Assembly: GCA_934320895.1 (NCBI GenBank)
Contig: CAKRFY010000001.1
Location: forward strand, 136,503 to 200,502
Origin: an uncultured Lachnospiraceae bacterium
GTDB lineage: Bacteria; Bacillota; Clostridia; Lachnospirales; Lachnospiraceae
DNA: 64,000 nucleotides
Reading direction: 5' to 3'
Both the position numbers and the translations under genes were made by a program. Positions 7,649 to 15,651 of the stretch are shown one piece after another; positions within the stretch are counted from its first letter, which is position 1, and every line of letters begins with the position of its first letter. Under the pieces are notes generated by a model. It saw nothing but the letters and a program-made list of their open reading frames with translations, ran no database searches and was not told the DNA's origin.

Positions 7649-9553
7649 TTAAGCCTTCTTCATTTTCTTTGTTGCAGCATATAAAAGTGATGCACAAAGA
7701 AGTATAAAGAATACTACGCTTCCGCCCTGTCCAAGATTTATTCCATAATTTCCAAGATTGATCTTATCTGCTACTCCTAATACAGTGAGAATTGCAAGGA
7801 TTATACCAACAAGACCTTCACCGGCAATAAGACCTGATGAGTAAAGTATTCCTTTGCTGTCATCTTCTTTAATCTCTTCCTCAGTTTTGTTCTTGCGTTT
7901 TGTAACAACAAGTTTGATAAGTCCTCCGACCATAATAGGTGCTGAGAGATAAATTGGAAGATATAAACCGATTGCAAATGGAAGTACCGGAATTCCGATA
8001 ACCTCTACCATAAGTGCAAGGAACACACCAATAAATACGAGATTCCAAGGAAGATTTCCTTCCATAACACCCTCTGTAACCATCTTCATAAGTGTTGCCT
8101 GTGGAGCCGGAAGTTTATCTGTACCAAATTTCCATGCAGAATCGAGAAGCATAAGAACTCCTGAGATTGCAAGACCTGCACAGATCGCACCGATAAGCTC
8201 ACCTATCTGCTGACGATAAGGTGTAGCACCTACGATATAACCTGTTTTTAAATCCTGCGAAGTATCTCCTGCCATAGCAGCGATGATACAGATAACAGTA
8301 CCTATACAGATAGCCATTGTCATACCCTGGATACCTGTTTTTCCTGTTGCCTTAAGAATCATAGTAGCAATAAGAAGTGTTGCAATAGCCATTCCTGATA
8401 CAGGGTTGTTAGATGAACCAACAAGTCCGACCATACGCGATGATACAGTTGCAAAAAAGAAACCAAATATAACTATGATGATAGCTGCAATAATACTGAT
8501 AGGCACTGATGGAATGATCACGAGTGCAAGTGCAACTAAAACCACGACAATAATAGCCCATTTCATAGGAAGATCTCTTTCTGTACGAAGATCTCCACCC
8601 TTGTGACCAATACCGCCAAGTGCTTTCTTAAATGTCTTGATAATAAGAGGCAGTGACTTGATGAGACTTAAGATACCACCACAGGCAACTGCACCTGCAC
8701 CGATGTATCTTACATAACTGCTCCAGAGTTCTGCCGGAGCCATATCTGCAATCGCCTTTGTAGCCGGGAATAAGATTGCACTTTCTCCACCTAATGCACC
8801 TATTGTATGCATAAGAGGCATAATAACAAACCATCCTACAATAGCTCCACCAAACATATATGAAGCAACTCTTGAACCACAGATATAACCTACACCTATA
8901 AGAGCAGGTAAAACATCAAGTCCAAATGCTGAACCCTTATAAACTGATATATCCCAGCTTATTTCTGAAGGGAATAAAATAAGTCCGTCTGTTACAAACT
9001 TGTACAGTGCAGAAATACCAAGACCTGAAAATACAAGTTTAGATTTGCTTCCACCTTCCTCACCAGCAAGAAGAACCTCAGCACAAGCTGTTCCTTCTGG
9101 GAATGGAAGTTTTCCGTGTTCCTCAACAATAAGTGCTGTACGAAGCGGAATCATAAATAATACACCTATAACACCACCCGCTACTGCAAGAGCTGCAATA
9201 GTGAAGAATGAAGGCATCTGAATTGATGAATCCTCTCTTGCCCACATATAAAGTGCAGGAAGTGTAAAAATGGCACCTGCTGCTAATGATTCACCTGCCG
9301 AACCAATAGTCTGAACCATGTTATTTTCAAGAATTGAATCTTTCTTTAAAATAAAACGAATGACACCCATTGAAATAACTGCCGCCGGTATAGATGCCGA
9401 TACCGTCATACCTACTCTAAGTCCGAGATATGCATTTGCAGCTCCAAAAACTACTGCGAGAATAATACCGAGGATAACTGCTGTCGGTGTAAATTCAGGC
9501 ACGACTTTGTCCGCTGGGATAAACGGCTTAAAGTCATTTTTTTCTTTGCTCAT
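7649..9553 (-). CDS. OPT family oligopeptide transporter
   Basis: A 634-residue integral membrane protein with about 14-16 hydrophobic helices throughout. Landmarks of the prokaryotic OPT group are an N-terminal GAANAYLGLRVGMTVSASIP, a LPFPEGTACAEVL segment and MAGDTSQDLKTGYIVGATP. The family imports peptides or metal-peptide complexes driven by the proton gradient. Start is supported by AAGGAG 8 bases before the ATG. It forms an operon with the PqqD-like gene downstream. The substrate is unknown; OPT members of the yellow-stripe branch carry iron chelates, so a metallophore is an alternative to di- or tripeptides. Confidence 0.93.
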   Translation of the reverse strand: MSKEKNDFKPFIPADKVVPEFTPTAVILGIILAVVFGAANAYLGLRVGMTVSASIPAAVISMGVIRFILKKDSILENNMVQTIGSAGESLAAGAIFTLPALYMWAREDSSIQMPSFFTIAALAVAGGVIGVLFMIPLRTALIVEEHGKLPFPEGTACAEVLLAGEEGGSKSKLVFSGLGISALYKFVTDGLILFPSEISWDISVYKGSAFGLDVLPALIGVGYICGSRVASYMFGGAIVGWFVIMPLMHTIGALGGESAILFPATKAIADMAPAELWSSYVRYIGAGAVACGGILSLIKSLPLIIKTFKKALGGIGHKGGDLRTERDLPMKWAIIVVVLVALALVIIPSVPISIIAAIIIVIFGFFFATVSSRMVGLVGSSNNPVSGMAIATLLIATMILKATGKTGIQGMTMAICIGTVICIIAAMAGDTSQDLKTGYIVGATPYRQQIGELIGAICAGLAISGVLMLLDSAWKFGTDKLPAPQATLMKMVTEGVMEGNLPWNLVFIGVFLALMVEVIGIPVLPFAIGLYLPIYLSAPIMVGGLIKLVVTKRKNKTEEEIKEDDSKGILYSSGLIAGEGLVGIILAILTVLGVADKINLGNYGINLGQGGSVVFFILLCASLLYAATKKMKKA

Positions 9554-9752
9554 AAAAAAGTCTCCTTTTCCTTTTGTATAATAAAATTAAAAATGCTGCC
9601 TGACTGAAAAAATCGCAATTTTCTTTATATTGACAAAATCCAAAGAAATACCGCAACCTAAAACATTATATATGACCTCCCAGCATCATATATACATACA
9701 GCCAGATTATAATTATATTATAATTAATAGTTATTTACAATAGTATATTTTG

Positions 9753-10259
9753 TTATTTTTGGGAAACAACCACACATTTCCAACACTCCTTAAGTCTATC
9801 TAAACTGTATGCTGCATTTGCCGGGCTCGTCGATGGAAGTTTTACTATCTCTCTGCCCGTTTTATCATGCTGATATTTCATATAAAGTTCATATGCCTTG
9901 CCACCATTTGCGTATATCCTATCAATCTCTGCATCTTTTAAGATAAGCGAAAGGTCAGTGGGAATGACATTTTTTATTGAACTGTCACTTGAGCCGATAA
10001 TATCACACTCCGAGATAACATCCCACACGGCTATATGATTTCTAAGCAGCATTTCCTTCTTGCTTTCTATAGTCTGTGGGACATTTTTCTCCTGACACAA
10101 CGCCCCGATAAGTTTCCAGAACTTGTTCTGCGGATGCCCGTAATAAAAATTGTTCTCCCTTGACTTCACGGATGGAAGTGTACCGAGAATCAGAATTTTG
10201 GAATTTTCATCAAAAACCGGCTCAAATTCATGTTTTATATGTGTGTACTTGCTATTCAT
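9753..10259 (-). CDS. DNA-deoxyinosine glycosylase, uracil-DNA-glycosylase superfamily
   Basis: Removes deaminated bases (hypoxanthine in this subfamily) to start base-excision repair. The signature is ILGTLPSVKSRE followed by YYGHPQNKFWKL near residues 25-50, and a C-terminal LPSTSPANA motif that matches the second active-site block. At 168 residues the length is right. It begins 2 bases after the stop of the anti-sigma-like gene and its ribosome site overlaps that gene's end, so it belongs to the sigma operon. The exact base removed cannot be read from sequence. Confidence 0.88.
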   Translation of the reverse strand: MNSKYTHIKHEFEPVFDENSKILILGTLPSVKSRENNFYYGHPQNKFWKLIGALCQEKNVPQTIESKKEMLLRNHIAVWDVISECDIIGSSDSSIKNVIPTDLSLILKDAEIDRIYANGGKAYELYMKYQHDKTGREIVKLPSTSPANAAYSLDRLKECWKCVVVSQK

Positions 10260-10261
10260 AT

Positions 10262-11488
10262 TTAATTATCTCCTACATCATTGTCTTTTATAAGATTTTT
10301 GAGTGCCGCTGTATTTTCATCCGAAAGTTTCAGATATACTCCAGCTTTATGCACAGGTTCAATATAAACATCAACACCCTTTCCGTCAAGTATTATTCCA
10401 AATATACTAAGTTCACCCGCATCATTTTCAACTGCCAGATAATAGCACTTATCAGGATTTTCTTTTGCAGTCATTGCAAACTTCTGCTTATACATATCCC
10501 GGATTTCAAAAGAATTTCCTTTTGTAATAAGTTTATAAAACTCATCACCTGATTTTTCCCCATTCCAAACGGCAAGTCTTTTATCAGGATCATCTTTAGA
10601 TTTTGCCTTAACCCTTTCAAGCATTGTCTCCCGTATTTCTTTTCCGTCTTTTATATCCATAATATCCTTAAAATACTTATTAAGAGAAATCGAACCTTTT
10701 TCGTCCGTTTTTTTACCATCTGTTATATCATGTTCGCTCAGGCTTTCAATTCCAACACATTTTCCAATATACATAGCCTCCGACCTGTCTTTATATATAA
10801 TAAACTTTCTACTGTCACGCCCACCTATAAAATATATATTTCCAATAGAATACTTACTGCCCCTTGGAGCATTTCCCAAAAACGGTGTCAGTTTCTTAGT
10901 TTTATCCGCTTTTTTAAGTTCAATTCCCTTTTGTATAATCTGTTTTTCTTCGTCTTCATTTAGCTGATAAAGACTGTAAAGATAACCGCTTTCTGAATAG
11001 CTCTTTGTATCTACATAAACCGCCGTATTCTGATTATTATAATAATACCACTTCTGGTCTTCTTTGGCTTTTATACCAAACTCTGAATCGTCGTCCCCCA
11101 TTACCATACCTAAGTTACTTAAATCCTGACCCAGAGCATAACGCTTTCTTGCGGTACTGCATACACTCTCAAGCACATTTGTCTCACCCGCCTGCTTTCT
11201 GCTTCCCACATACATATAGCTTACGACAAGTCCTGCTATCAAAACAACACACATAACCGAAATACATATAATATGCGCCTTTGAACGCGGATTTTTTATC
11301 GGAAGTTTATTTATAACAGAATATATCTTATCTTCAAAAATCTTATCATCATTATACTCAAAATCAAAATCTCTCATAGAATTCTCCAAATCCCTTTCAC
11401 TATAAATCCTAAAAGCTTTTCTTATCATCTCATCACTACTCTTAAATTTCTTTTTTTCAGGACTGTTTTTCACACTACCTCTGCTCAT
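10262..11488 (-). CDS. putative membrane anti-sigma factor
   Basis: A 408-residue protein with about 70 cytoplasmic residues, one transmembrane helix (about 72-95: HIICISVMCVVLIAGLVVSY), and about 310 extracytoplasmic residues with no domain I recognise. The gene overlaps the ECF sigma region in the usual sigma/anti-sigma arrangement: the sigma stop is at 11494-11496 and this ATG at 11488 lies behind AGGAGG. A GTG at 11497 is an alternative start but too close to the ribosome site. The anti-sigma role is inferred from topology and position; no zinc-finger HxxxCxxC motif is seen. Confidence 0.65.
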   Translation of the reverse strand: MSRGSVKNSPEKKKFKSSDEMIRKAFRIYSERDLENSMRDFDFEYNDDKIFEDKIYSVINKLPIKNPRSKAHIICISVMCVVLIAGLVVSYMYVGSRKQAGETNVLESVCSTARKRYALGQDLSNLGMVMGDDDSEFGIKAKEDQKWYYYNNQNTAVYVDTKSYSESGYLYSLYQLNEDEEKQIIQKGIELKKADKTKKLTPFLGNAPRGSKYSIGNIYFIGGRDSRKFIIYKDRSEAMYIGKCVGIESLSEHDITDGKKTDEKGSISLNKYFKDIMDIKDGKEIRETMLERVKAKSKDDPDKRLAVWNGEKSGDEFYKLITKGNSFEIRDMYKQKFAMTAKENPDKCYYLAVENDAGELSIFGIILDGKGVDVYIEPVHKAGVYLKLSDENTAALKNLIKDNDVGDN

Positions 11489-11493
11489 ATAAC

Positions 11494-12039
11494 TCACTCC
11501 CCTCCTTCAAGACTTTTTAACAGCTTCTTTCTTCCACGGTTTATTTTTGACCTGACCGTATTATACGGAATCTCAAGCAGATCCGAAATTTCTCTCGGAT
11601 TCATCTCGTTCAGGTAAAATAATGACAAAACCTCACGATAAGTAAAATCAAGTTTTTTAATTTCTTCTACCACTCTTTTTAACTCCATTGAAACAAACAC
11701 TTCATTTTCAATATCAATATTTCCTGCCTGCTCTGTTATATCATCAATATTTACATTTGACTGCCTGTTTCTTTTGTTCTTTCTGTATATGTCAATGGCA
11801 CAATGACTGATGACTGTATATACAAAAGATAATGTTTTTGTTTCATTGTCGAAATCTATACAGTCTGTATGCCTTGAAATTGCTATAATACAATTCTGTA
11901 CCGCATCCTCCGCATCTTCTCTCTGATTTAATATCTGCATTGCTCTGTAAAACATCCTGCTGCCATATAACGCATATACTTTTTCTAGTTTTTGTCGCTG
12001 TTGCTCTTGCCACTTTTTTGCTTTGGTGCCATGTGACAT
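11494..12039 (-). CDS. ECF-type RNA polymerase sigma factor
   Basis: A 181-residue sigma-70 family protein. Region 2 reads EDAEDAVQNCIIAISRH and continues to FVYTVISHCAIDIYRKNKR; region 4 is FTYREVLSLFYLNEMNPREI with the recognition helix NTVRSKINRGRKKL. The ATG at 12039 is preceded by AAAGGAGG at 8 bases; a GTG nine bases upstream is less likely. It is cotranscribed with a membrane protein probably acting as its anti-sigma factor and with a DNA glycosylase. The signal and regulon are unknown. Confidence 0.92.
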   Translation of the reverse strand: MSHGTKAKKWQEQQRQKLEKVYALYGSRMFYRAMQILNQREDAEDAVQNCIIAISRHTDCIDFDNETKTLSFVYTVISHCAIDIYRKNKRNRQSNVNIDDITEQAGNIDIENEVFVSMELKRVVEEIKKLDFTYREVLSLFYLNEMNPREISDLLEIPYNTVRSKINRGRKKLLKSLEGGE

Positions 12040-12210
12040 GCGGTTCACCTCCTTTGGTTACAATGTTAATTTAGTACTATTTGATTTAATGTTTTGTGTA
12101 CACATTATATTTATACTTGTTATATTATTTATAACGATGCTGATATAAATTTTGATGCAGATAATAATAAAATTTATTTTTCGACTATTTTCTGATTATT
12201 TTTACATATA

Positions 12211-12284
12211 AAAAATGCAAATTCCATTTTGCCTGCTTTACTGAAAATTTTGTTTTAGTAAAGCTGCATGAAATTTGCATTTTT
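12211..12284. terminator. compound bidirectional terminator
   Basis: Outer arms AAAAATGCAAATT and AATTTGCATTTTT enclose a second hairpin, GCTTTACT (12235-12242) against AGTAAAGC (12257-12264). A- and T-runs flank both sides. It lies 67 bases beyond the stop of the parvulin gene. The rest of 12040-12350 is AT-rich and holds only the sigma-operon promoter region. Confidence 0.75.
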
Positions 12285-12350
12285 ATTGTGTGTTGTAAGG
12301 ATTATTTTTGCTGCATTGCAGCGATTTTTATAGTAAATTTATTTTACTTT

Positions 12351-13085
12351 CTATTTGCAGTATTTTTCTCTGAGTTCTTTGAGTTTGCTCTGGTATGTTT
12401 CCTGCTGTTTTTTGTTTACGAGGTAGCTTTTTACCTGGTCTGCTATTTTGTCATATTCAGGTACTTCGCCTTCGTTTTTGTCGTCTACCCAGATAAGATG
12501 ATAGCCAAACTGTGTTTTTACAGGCCCGATTACTTTATTTAATTCTCCGTCAAATACGGCATTTTCAAATTCTTTGACCATCTGACCTCTGCCGAATGTT
12601 CCAAGACTTCCGCCTTTCTGTGCAGATGGGCATGTAGAGTACTCTTTTGCCGCATCTTCAAAGCTTTTTGCTCCTGATTCGATCTCATCTTTAATCTTGT
12701 TTGCCTTGTCCTCATCATCAACGAGTACATGTTTTGCTGTTGCTGATGCTTTTGATGCAAATTCTTTTGAATGTCCGTCAAAATATTCCTTTGCCTCTTC
12801 ATCTGATACTGAGATATCTTTCAAGAGATCTGCCATGGCTATCTGGCTTAAGATATCTCTTTTTGCCATAACCATCGATGTCTTAAACATTTCTGTCTCA
12901 TCTTTCTTTTCTTCCTCACCATACATTGCAAAAAGACAGATTTCCTCTAATCTTTCTTCGCACTGTTTGCGAAACTCAGGCATCGCTCTGTACATCTGCT
13001 GCTCCTGTGGCATTCCTGAAATAAATGTGTCTATATCGACATCTGTTATTGTGTAATTTCCGATTTTAGTATTTGTTTCTGACAT
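12351..13085 (-). CDS. PpiC-type (parvulin) peptidyl-prolyl isomerase
   Basis: A 244-residue protein with an N-terminal SurA/PrsA-like helical region and a parvulin domain at about 120-215: ATAKHVLVDDEDKANKI, SFEDAAKEYSTCPSA, KGGSLGTFGRGQMV and GYHLIWVDD are the family blocks. It catalyses prolyl cis-trans isomerisation in folding. The start at 13085 (MSETNTKIG) is set by CGGAGG 8 bases upstream; 22 further in-frame residues upstream are not credible. With that start there is no signal peptide or lipobox, so it appears cytoplasmic, unlike classical PrsA. Confidence 0.88.
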   Translation of the reverse strand: MSETNTKIGNYTITDVDIDTFISGMPQEQQMYRAMPEFRKQCEERLEEICLFAMYGEEEKKDETEMFKTSMVMAKRDILSQIAMADLLKDISVSDEEAKEYFDGHSKEFASKASATAKHVLVDDEDKANKIKDEIESGAKSFEDAAKEYSTCPSAQKGGSLGTFGRGQMVKEFENAVFDGELNKVIGPVKTQFGYHLIWVDDKNEGEVPEYDKIADQVKSYLVNKKQQETYQSKLKELREKYCK

Positions 13086-13356
13086 TTTTTTCCTCCGATT
13101 ATTTTTAGTCAGGAACACTTTGTTGTTCCCTCTATAGGAATATGCATACACTTTGCATCCCTATGACAATCATAGTCACTATTATGAGGGAAGATAAGGA
13201 AAGTTGCAAGTGTTTTTGTGATTTCGATAGCACTTTATTTTATCATTAATATTGATTTTATTCGTTATAATGTATATACTAAATATCGCATACATTCACT
13301 AAACTGTAATATCTATTCACAGTTCATAAATATCTTATTTAGAAACGGAGAATTTC

Positions 13357-13602
13357 ATGGATTTTATATCAGTAAAAGAAGCAGCTTTAAAGTTTAATTT
13401 ATCAGAAAGACGCGTACAAAAACTCTGTGAAACAGAACGAATTACAGGAAGCCGTATGGTAAACGGAGTTTGGCTAATCCCTGCAAATGCTAAAAAGCCG
13501 TCTGACAAACGGATATCAGAAGTTCCCGAAAATACAGATTATATAACTTTAAAAGAATTATGTAATGAACTTACAATTTCTTTAGCAACAGGAAGAAATT
13601 CT
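13357..13602 (+). pseudogene. truncated helix-turn-helix protein, 5' fragment
   Basis: The first 82 codons encode a DNA-binding protein: VKEAALKFNLSERRVQKLCE is an HTH helix pair, GVWLIPANAKKP a wing, and a second HTH-like start follows at YITLKELCNEL. At ATGRN the frame runs into reverse-oriented tnpA sequence and continues about 30 nonsense codons to 13704. Proteins of this type are often linked to restriction or mobile modules (from memory). The 3' half is absent from the window, so this is a fragment. Confidence 0.7.
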
Positions 13603-13999
13603 ATATATCTTTTTAGCATTTCTTCTGATACATTTCCTACACTACAGGCAAAATACCCTTCTGTCCAAAAAGTATGTTCTTTCCAAAAATACTTTCGCAA
13701 ATAATTCGGATATCTTTCCCATACATGGTATGTCGTATAACTTTTCATCAGATTCACAATTTTACTAACAGACATTGTCGGCTCTGTTTCTATCATGTAA
13801 TGAATATGGTCTTTATCTAAGAGTTTTAACTCTTTTTCCATTATATCTGATAATGACTTTGTGTCTCTGGCATATCTCATAAGAAAACTGTTTTATATCG
13901 TCCGATATCTGCTTTGAAACCAGCAGCTCCTTTCTATATTTGCAGACGAATATAATATGATATTGGAGTAAGTACCTGTGTCTGTTTTTTGATTTCCAT
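13603..13999 (-). pseudogene. tnpA: IS200/IS605-type Y1 transposase (tnpA), frameshifted and truncated
   Basis: Reading from ATG 13999, the protein is recognisable only if two frameshifts are corrected. One is an extra A in the six-base A-run at 13985-13990, after which QYHIIFVCKYRKELL is restored. The other is near 13855, between EICQRH and DIMEKELK. The HUH metal site (DHIHYMIE) and the region of the catalytic tyrosine (KRYIE) remain. The last few codons are missing: the frame fuses at about 13602 to the reverse complement of the HTH gene. Neither IS end is evident. The element is inactive. Confidence 0.8.
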
Positions 14000-14459
14000 G
14001 TTGTGATCCTAATTTACCCGTTTGTAAAAGTTCTTCACTTGTAAGTGTTCCCTTAGTATTTGTACTGTTTGCCCTACACGCCTTGACTTCTATCCTTATT
14101 CCCTCATACCACAGATCAAATTCTCCATCGAAATTAGGATACAAATAAGCCAGATTTTTTTTCGTAGCCTTTTCAAACTCAGGTATTAAAGAAAGAATAT
14201 GCTTTTCTCCCCATGTTTCTCCAAATGTCCGAGGTGCCATATCAAATAAATACAGATACTTGTTCCTCTCTGTATATTCCCTATCCAATTTAAGATACTC
14301 GTCATAGGATATAACTCCTGCTGCCAAAAGATATGCCATAACTTTTCCCATTGAACTAAAAGGAAAAACCGACTTTTCTCCATTAGCTCTTTCTATTATT
14401 TTTTCAGCCTTTCCTGTTTTCTTCAATAGTAAATCCAATTCTTCTTTTAATTGCTTCAT
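14000..14459 (-). pseudogene. PD-(D/E)XK nuclease gene, 3'-truncated
   Basis: The start is good (GGAGAGG before ATG 14459). The product has a PD-(D/E)XK-like core, GEFDLWYEGIRIEVKACRA, with D and E-V-K at typical spacing near residues 115-130. It then passes through TSEELLQTGKLGSQH and joins the tnpA start, ending in out-of-frame transposase codons near 13893. A full restriction-type enzyme would be longer, and the jump from KGTLTS to EELLQ may be an internal deletion (a comparison from memory). Possibly the remnant of a restriction system partnered with the HTH gene. Confidence 0.6.
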
Positions 14460-14543
14460 TTGTACCTCTCCTCTTATAAAATTCTAACCTCTACATTTGG
14501 TAGTATAATATGTGGATAATTTTTGCACAAGCCTGTTTCTCAT

Positions 14544-15227
14544 TTATCCTTTCAACTTGTCCTCTCTTGATATCCTATGGCATATAGGTACCATTATCAA
14601 ATATATTATCAAAGCATAGAATAATGTGATCATACACACAGACAGATTTACCATAAGCGTTACCATATTGTCTATTCTGCTATAAAACACGATTATACTC
14701 TGAAATACAAAATCAAGTGCCCCTACAGGAATAACCATTTTCTTTATGATAAATGGAATCTCCCTTTTGTCACGCACTCCTGAAAACAATACACCTGCAC
14801 CACACATCAATACAAGCAGTACTACTGATGGTACATCAAAATAACTTCCCGCACTGATACCTGTTTCTCCCAGCAGATATATCCATAAAAGTACAGCAAG
14901 TCCTATAAAAACTACTCCCATAACTATGCTTATCTTATTTCCTTTTTTCTGTTTTTCATTCTCTTTAAATAAACTCATAATATTTTCCTCCGCTTTCACA
15001 GCATATGTATCGGAAGATATATCCTCTCCAGCCAGTAATTCATTTACACTCATATCAAGTGCATCACACAATGGTTTAAGAGAACTAAAATCAGGCAAGC
15101 CATTCCCACATTCCCATTTTGAGATTGTTTTATCACTAATGTTTAATTGTTCCGCAAGTTCCTTCTGTGTAAACGATTTAGCTTTTCTTTTCTCCCTGAT
15201 ATAGTCTCCTATTTTTTTCTGATCCAT
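14544..15227 (-). CDS. XRE-family transcriptional regulator with membrane domain
   Basis: A 227-residue protein with an N-terminal HTH_3 domain (KSFTQKELAEQLNISDKTIS, then KWECGNGLPDFSSL; residues about 5-65), a short charged linker and four predicted transmembrane helices from about residue 98 to 215. This HTH-plus-membrane layout is common in Firmicutes and is thought to sense envelope state, but no specific target can be named. GGAGG lies 8 bases before the start. It stands alone on the minus strand next to the decayed restriction/IS locus. Confidence 0.85.
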   Translation of the reverse strand: MDQKKIGDYIREKRKAKSFTQKELAEQLNISDKTISKWECGNGLPDFSSLKPLCDALDMSVNELLAGEDISSDTYAVKAEENIMSLFKENEKQKKGNKISIVMGVVFIGLAVLLWIYLLGETGISAGSYFDVPSVVLLVLMCGAGVLFSGVRDKREIPFIIKKMVIPVGALDFVFQSIIVFYSRIDNMVTLMVNLSVCMITLFYALIIYLIMVPICHRISREDKLKG

Positions 15228-15540
15228 TTTTATCCTCCATTCCTGTGTTTTTCTGGCATAGTAACTTTGTGCTAATCACTATCTTCCTCTACTAATGTCA
15301 ACTAGTTATCACATAAGCTGCAGCTCATGCTTAAATCCTAGTATAAATGCTAAAAAAACACAACCTGCAAACCGTAGAATCGTGTCTACGATTAATGGAA
15401 GTGCCTGTTTTCAGGCGTTTTTTGACATGCACTCTCGAAATCGCATTCATGCTCAATGTATCAAAAATTTAATTTTCGTTGTACTAGAAATACTTATAAA
15501 GACACACGCCTTATTGAAAAAATTTTCTCTTTCTTACAAA
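15228..15540. other. gene-free stretch with hairpins, possible IS remnant
   Basis: No convincing gene is seen; a plus frame at 15295-15558 is open but unlike any protein. Structures present: a palindrome around AGCTGCAGCT with CAT/ATG flanks (15312-15329), followed on the minus strand by GATAACTAGTTGAC; a CGTAGA/TCTACG hairpin (15375-15392); and GCCTGttttCAGGC followed by six T on the plus strand (15405-15424), which looks like an intrinsic terminator with no gene before it. The palindrome plus AGTTGAC resembles an IS605-type end, at low confidence. Confidence 0.35.
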
Positions 15541-15541
15541 A

Positions 15542-15588
15542 AAAGACATAGAGAGTAATTCCCTTTTAGAACTTCTCTCTATGTCTTT
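15542..15588 (-). terminator. intrinsic terminator of the chemoreceptor gene
   Basis: Perfect 14-bp arms AAAGACATAGAGAG and CTCTCTATGTCTTT, with a run of T following on the minus strand. It lies 60 bases beyond the stop at 15648. Confidence 0.88.
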
Positions 15589-15603
15589 GCTATAATTAAA
15601 CAA

Positions 15604-15651
15604 TCAAACAGATATTCGCAATCCACTCCGCTAATTCTTTGATAGTGTTAA
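15604..15651 (-). repeat. 48-bp repeat, copy C, overlapping a stop codon
   Basis: The minus-strand copy begins TTAACACTATCAAAG, and its TAA is the stop codon of the chemoreceptor gene. The 3' part reads GTGGATTGCGAATATCTG. It lies between that stop and the terminator. Confidence 0.75.

Noticed and set aside
15240-15302. TTGACA-type promoter for the XRE regulator at 15297-15302
   Set aside because: A good -35 is present on the minus strand but no acceptable -10 at 16-18 bases, so it is not listed as a feature.
15295-15558. An 87-residue plus-strand protein
   Set aside because: No ribosome site, no known motif, and the span includes a terminator-like hairpin; treated as non-coding.
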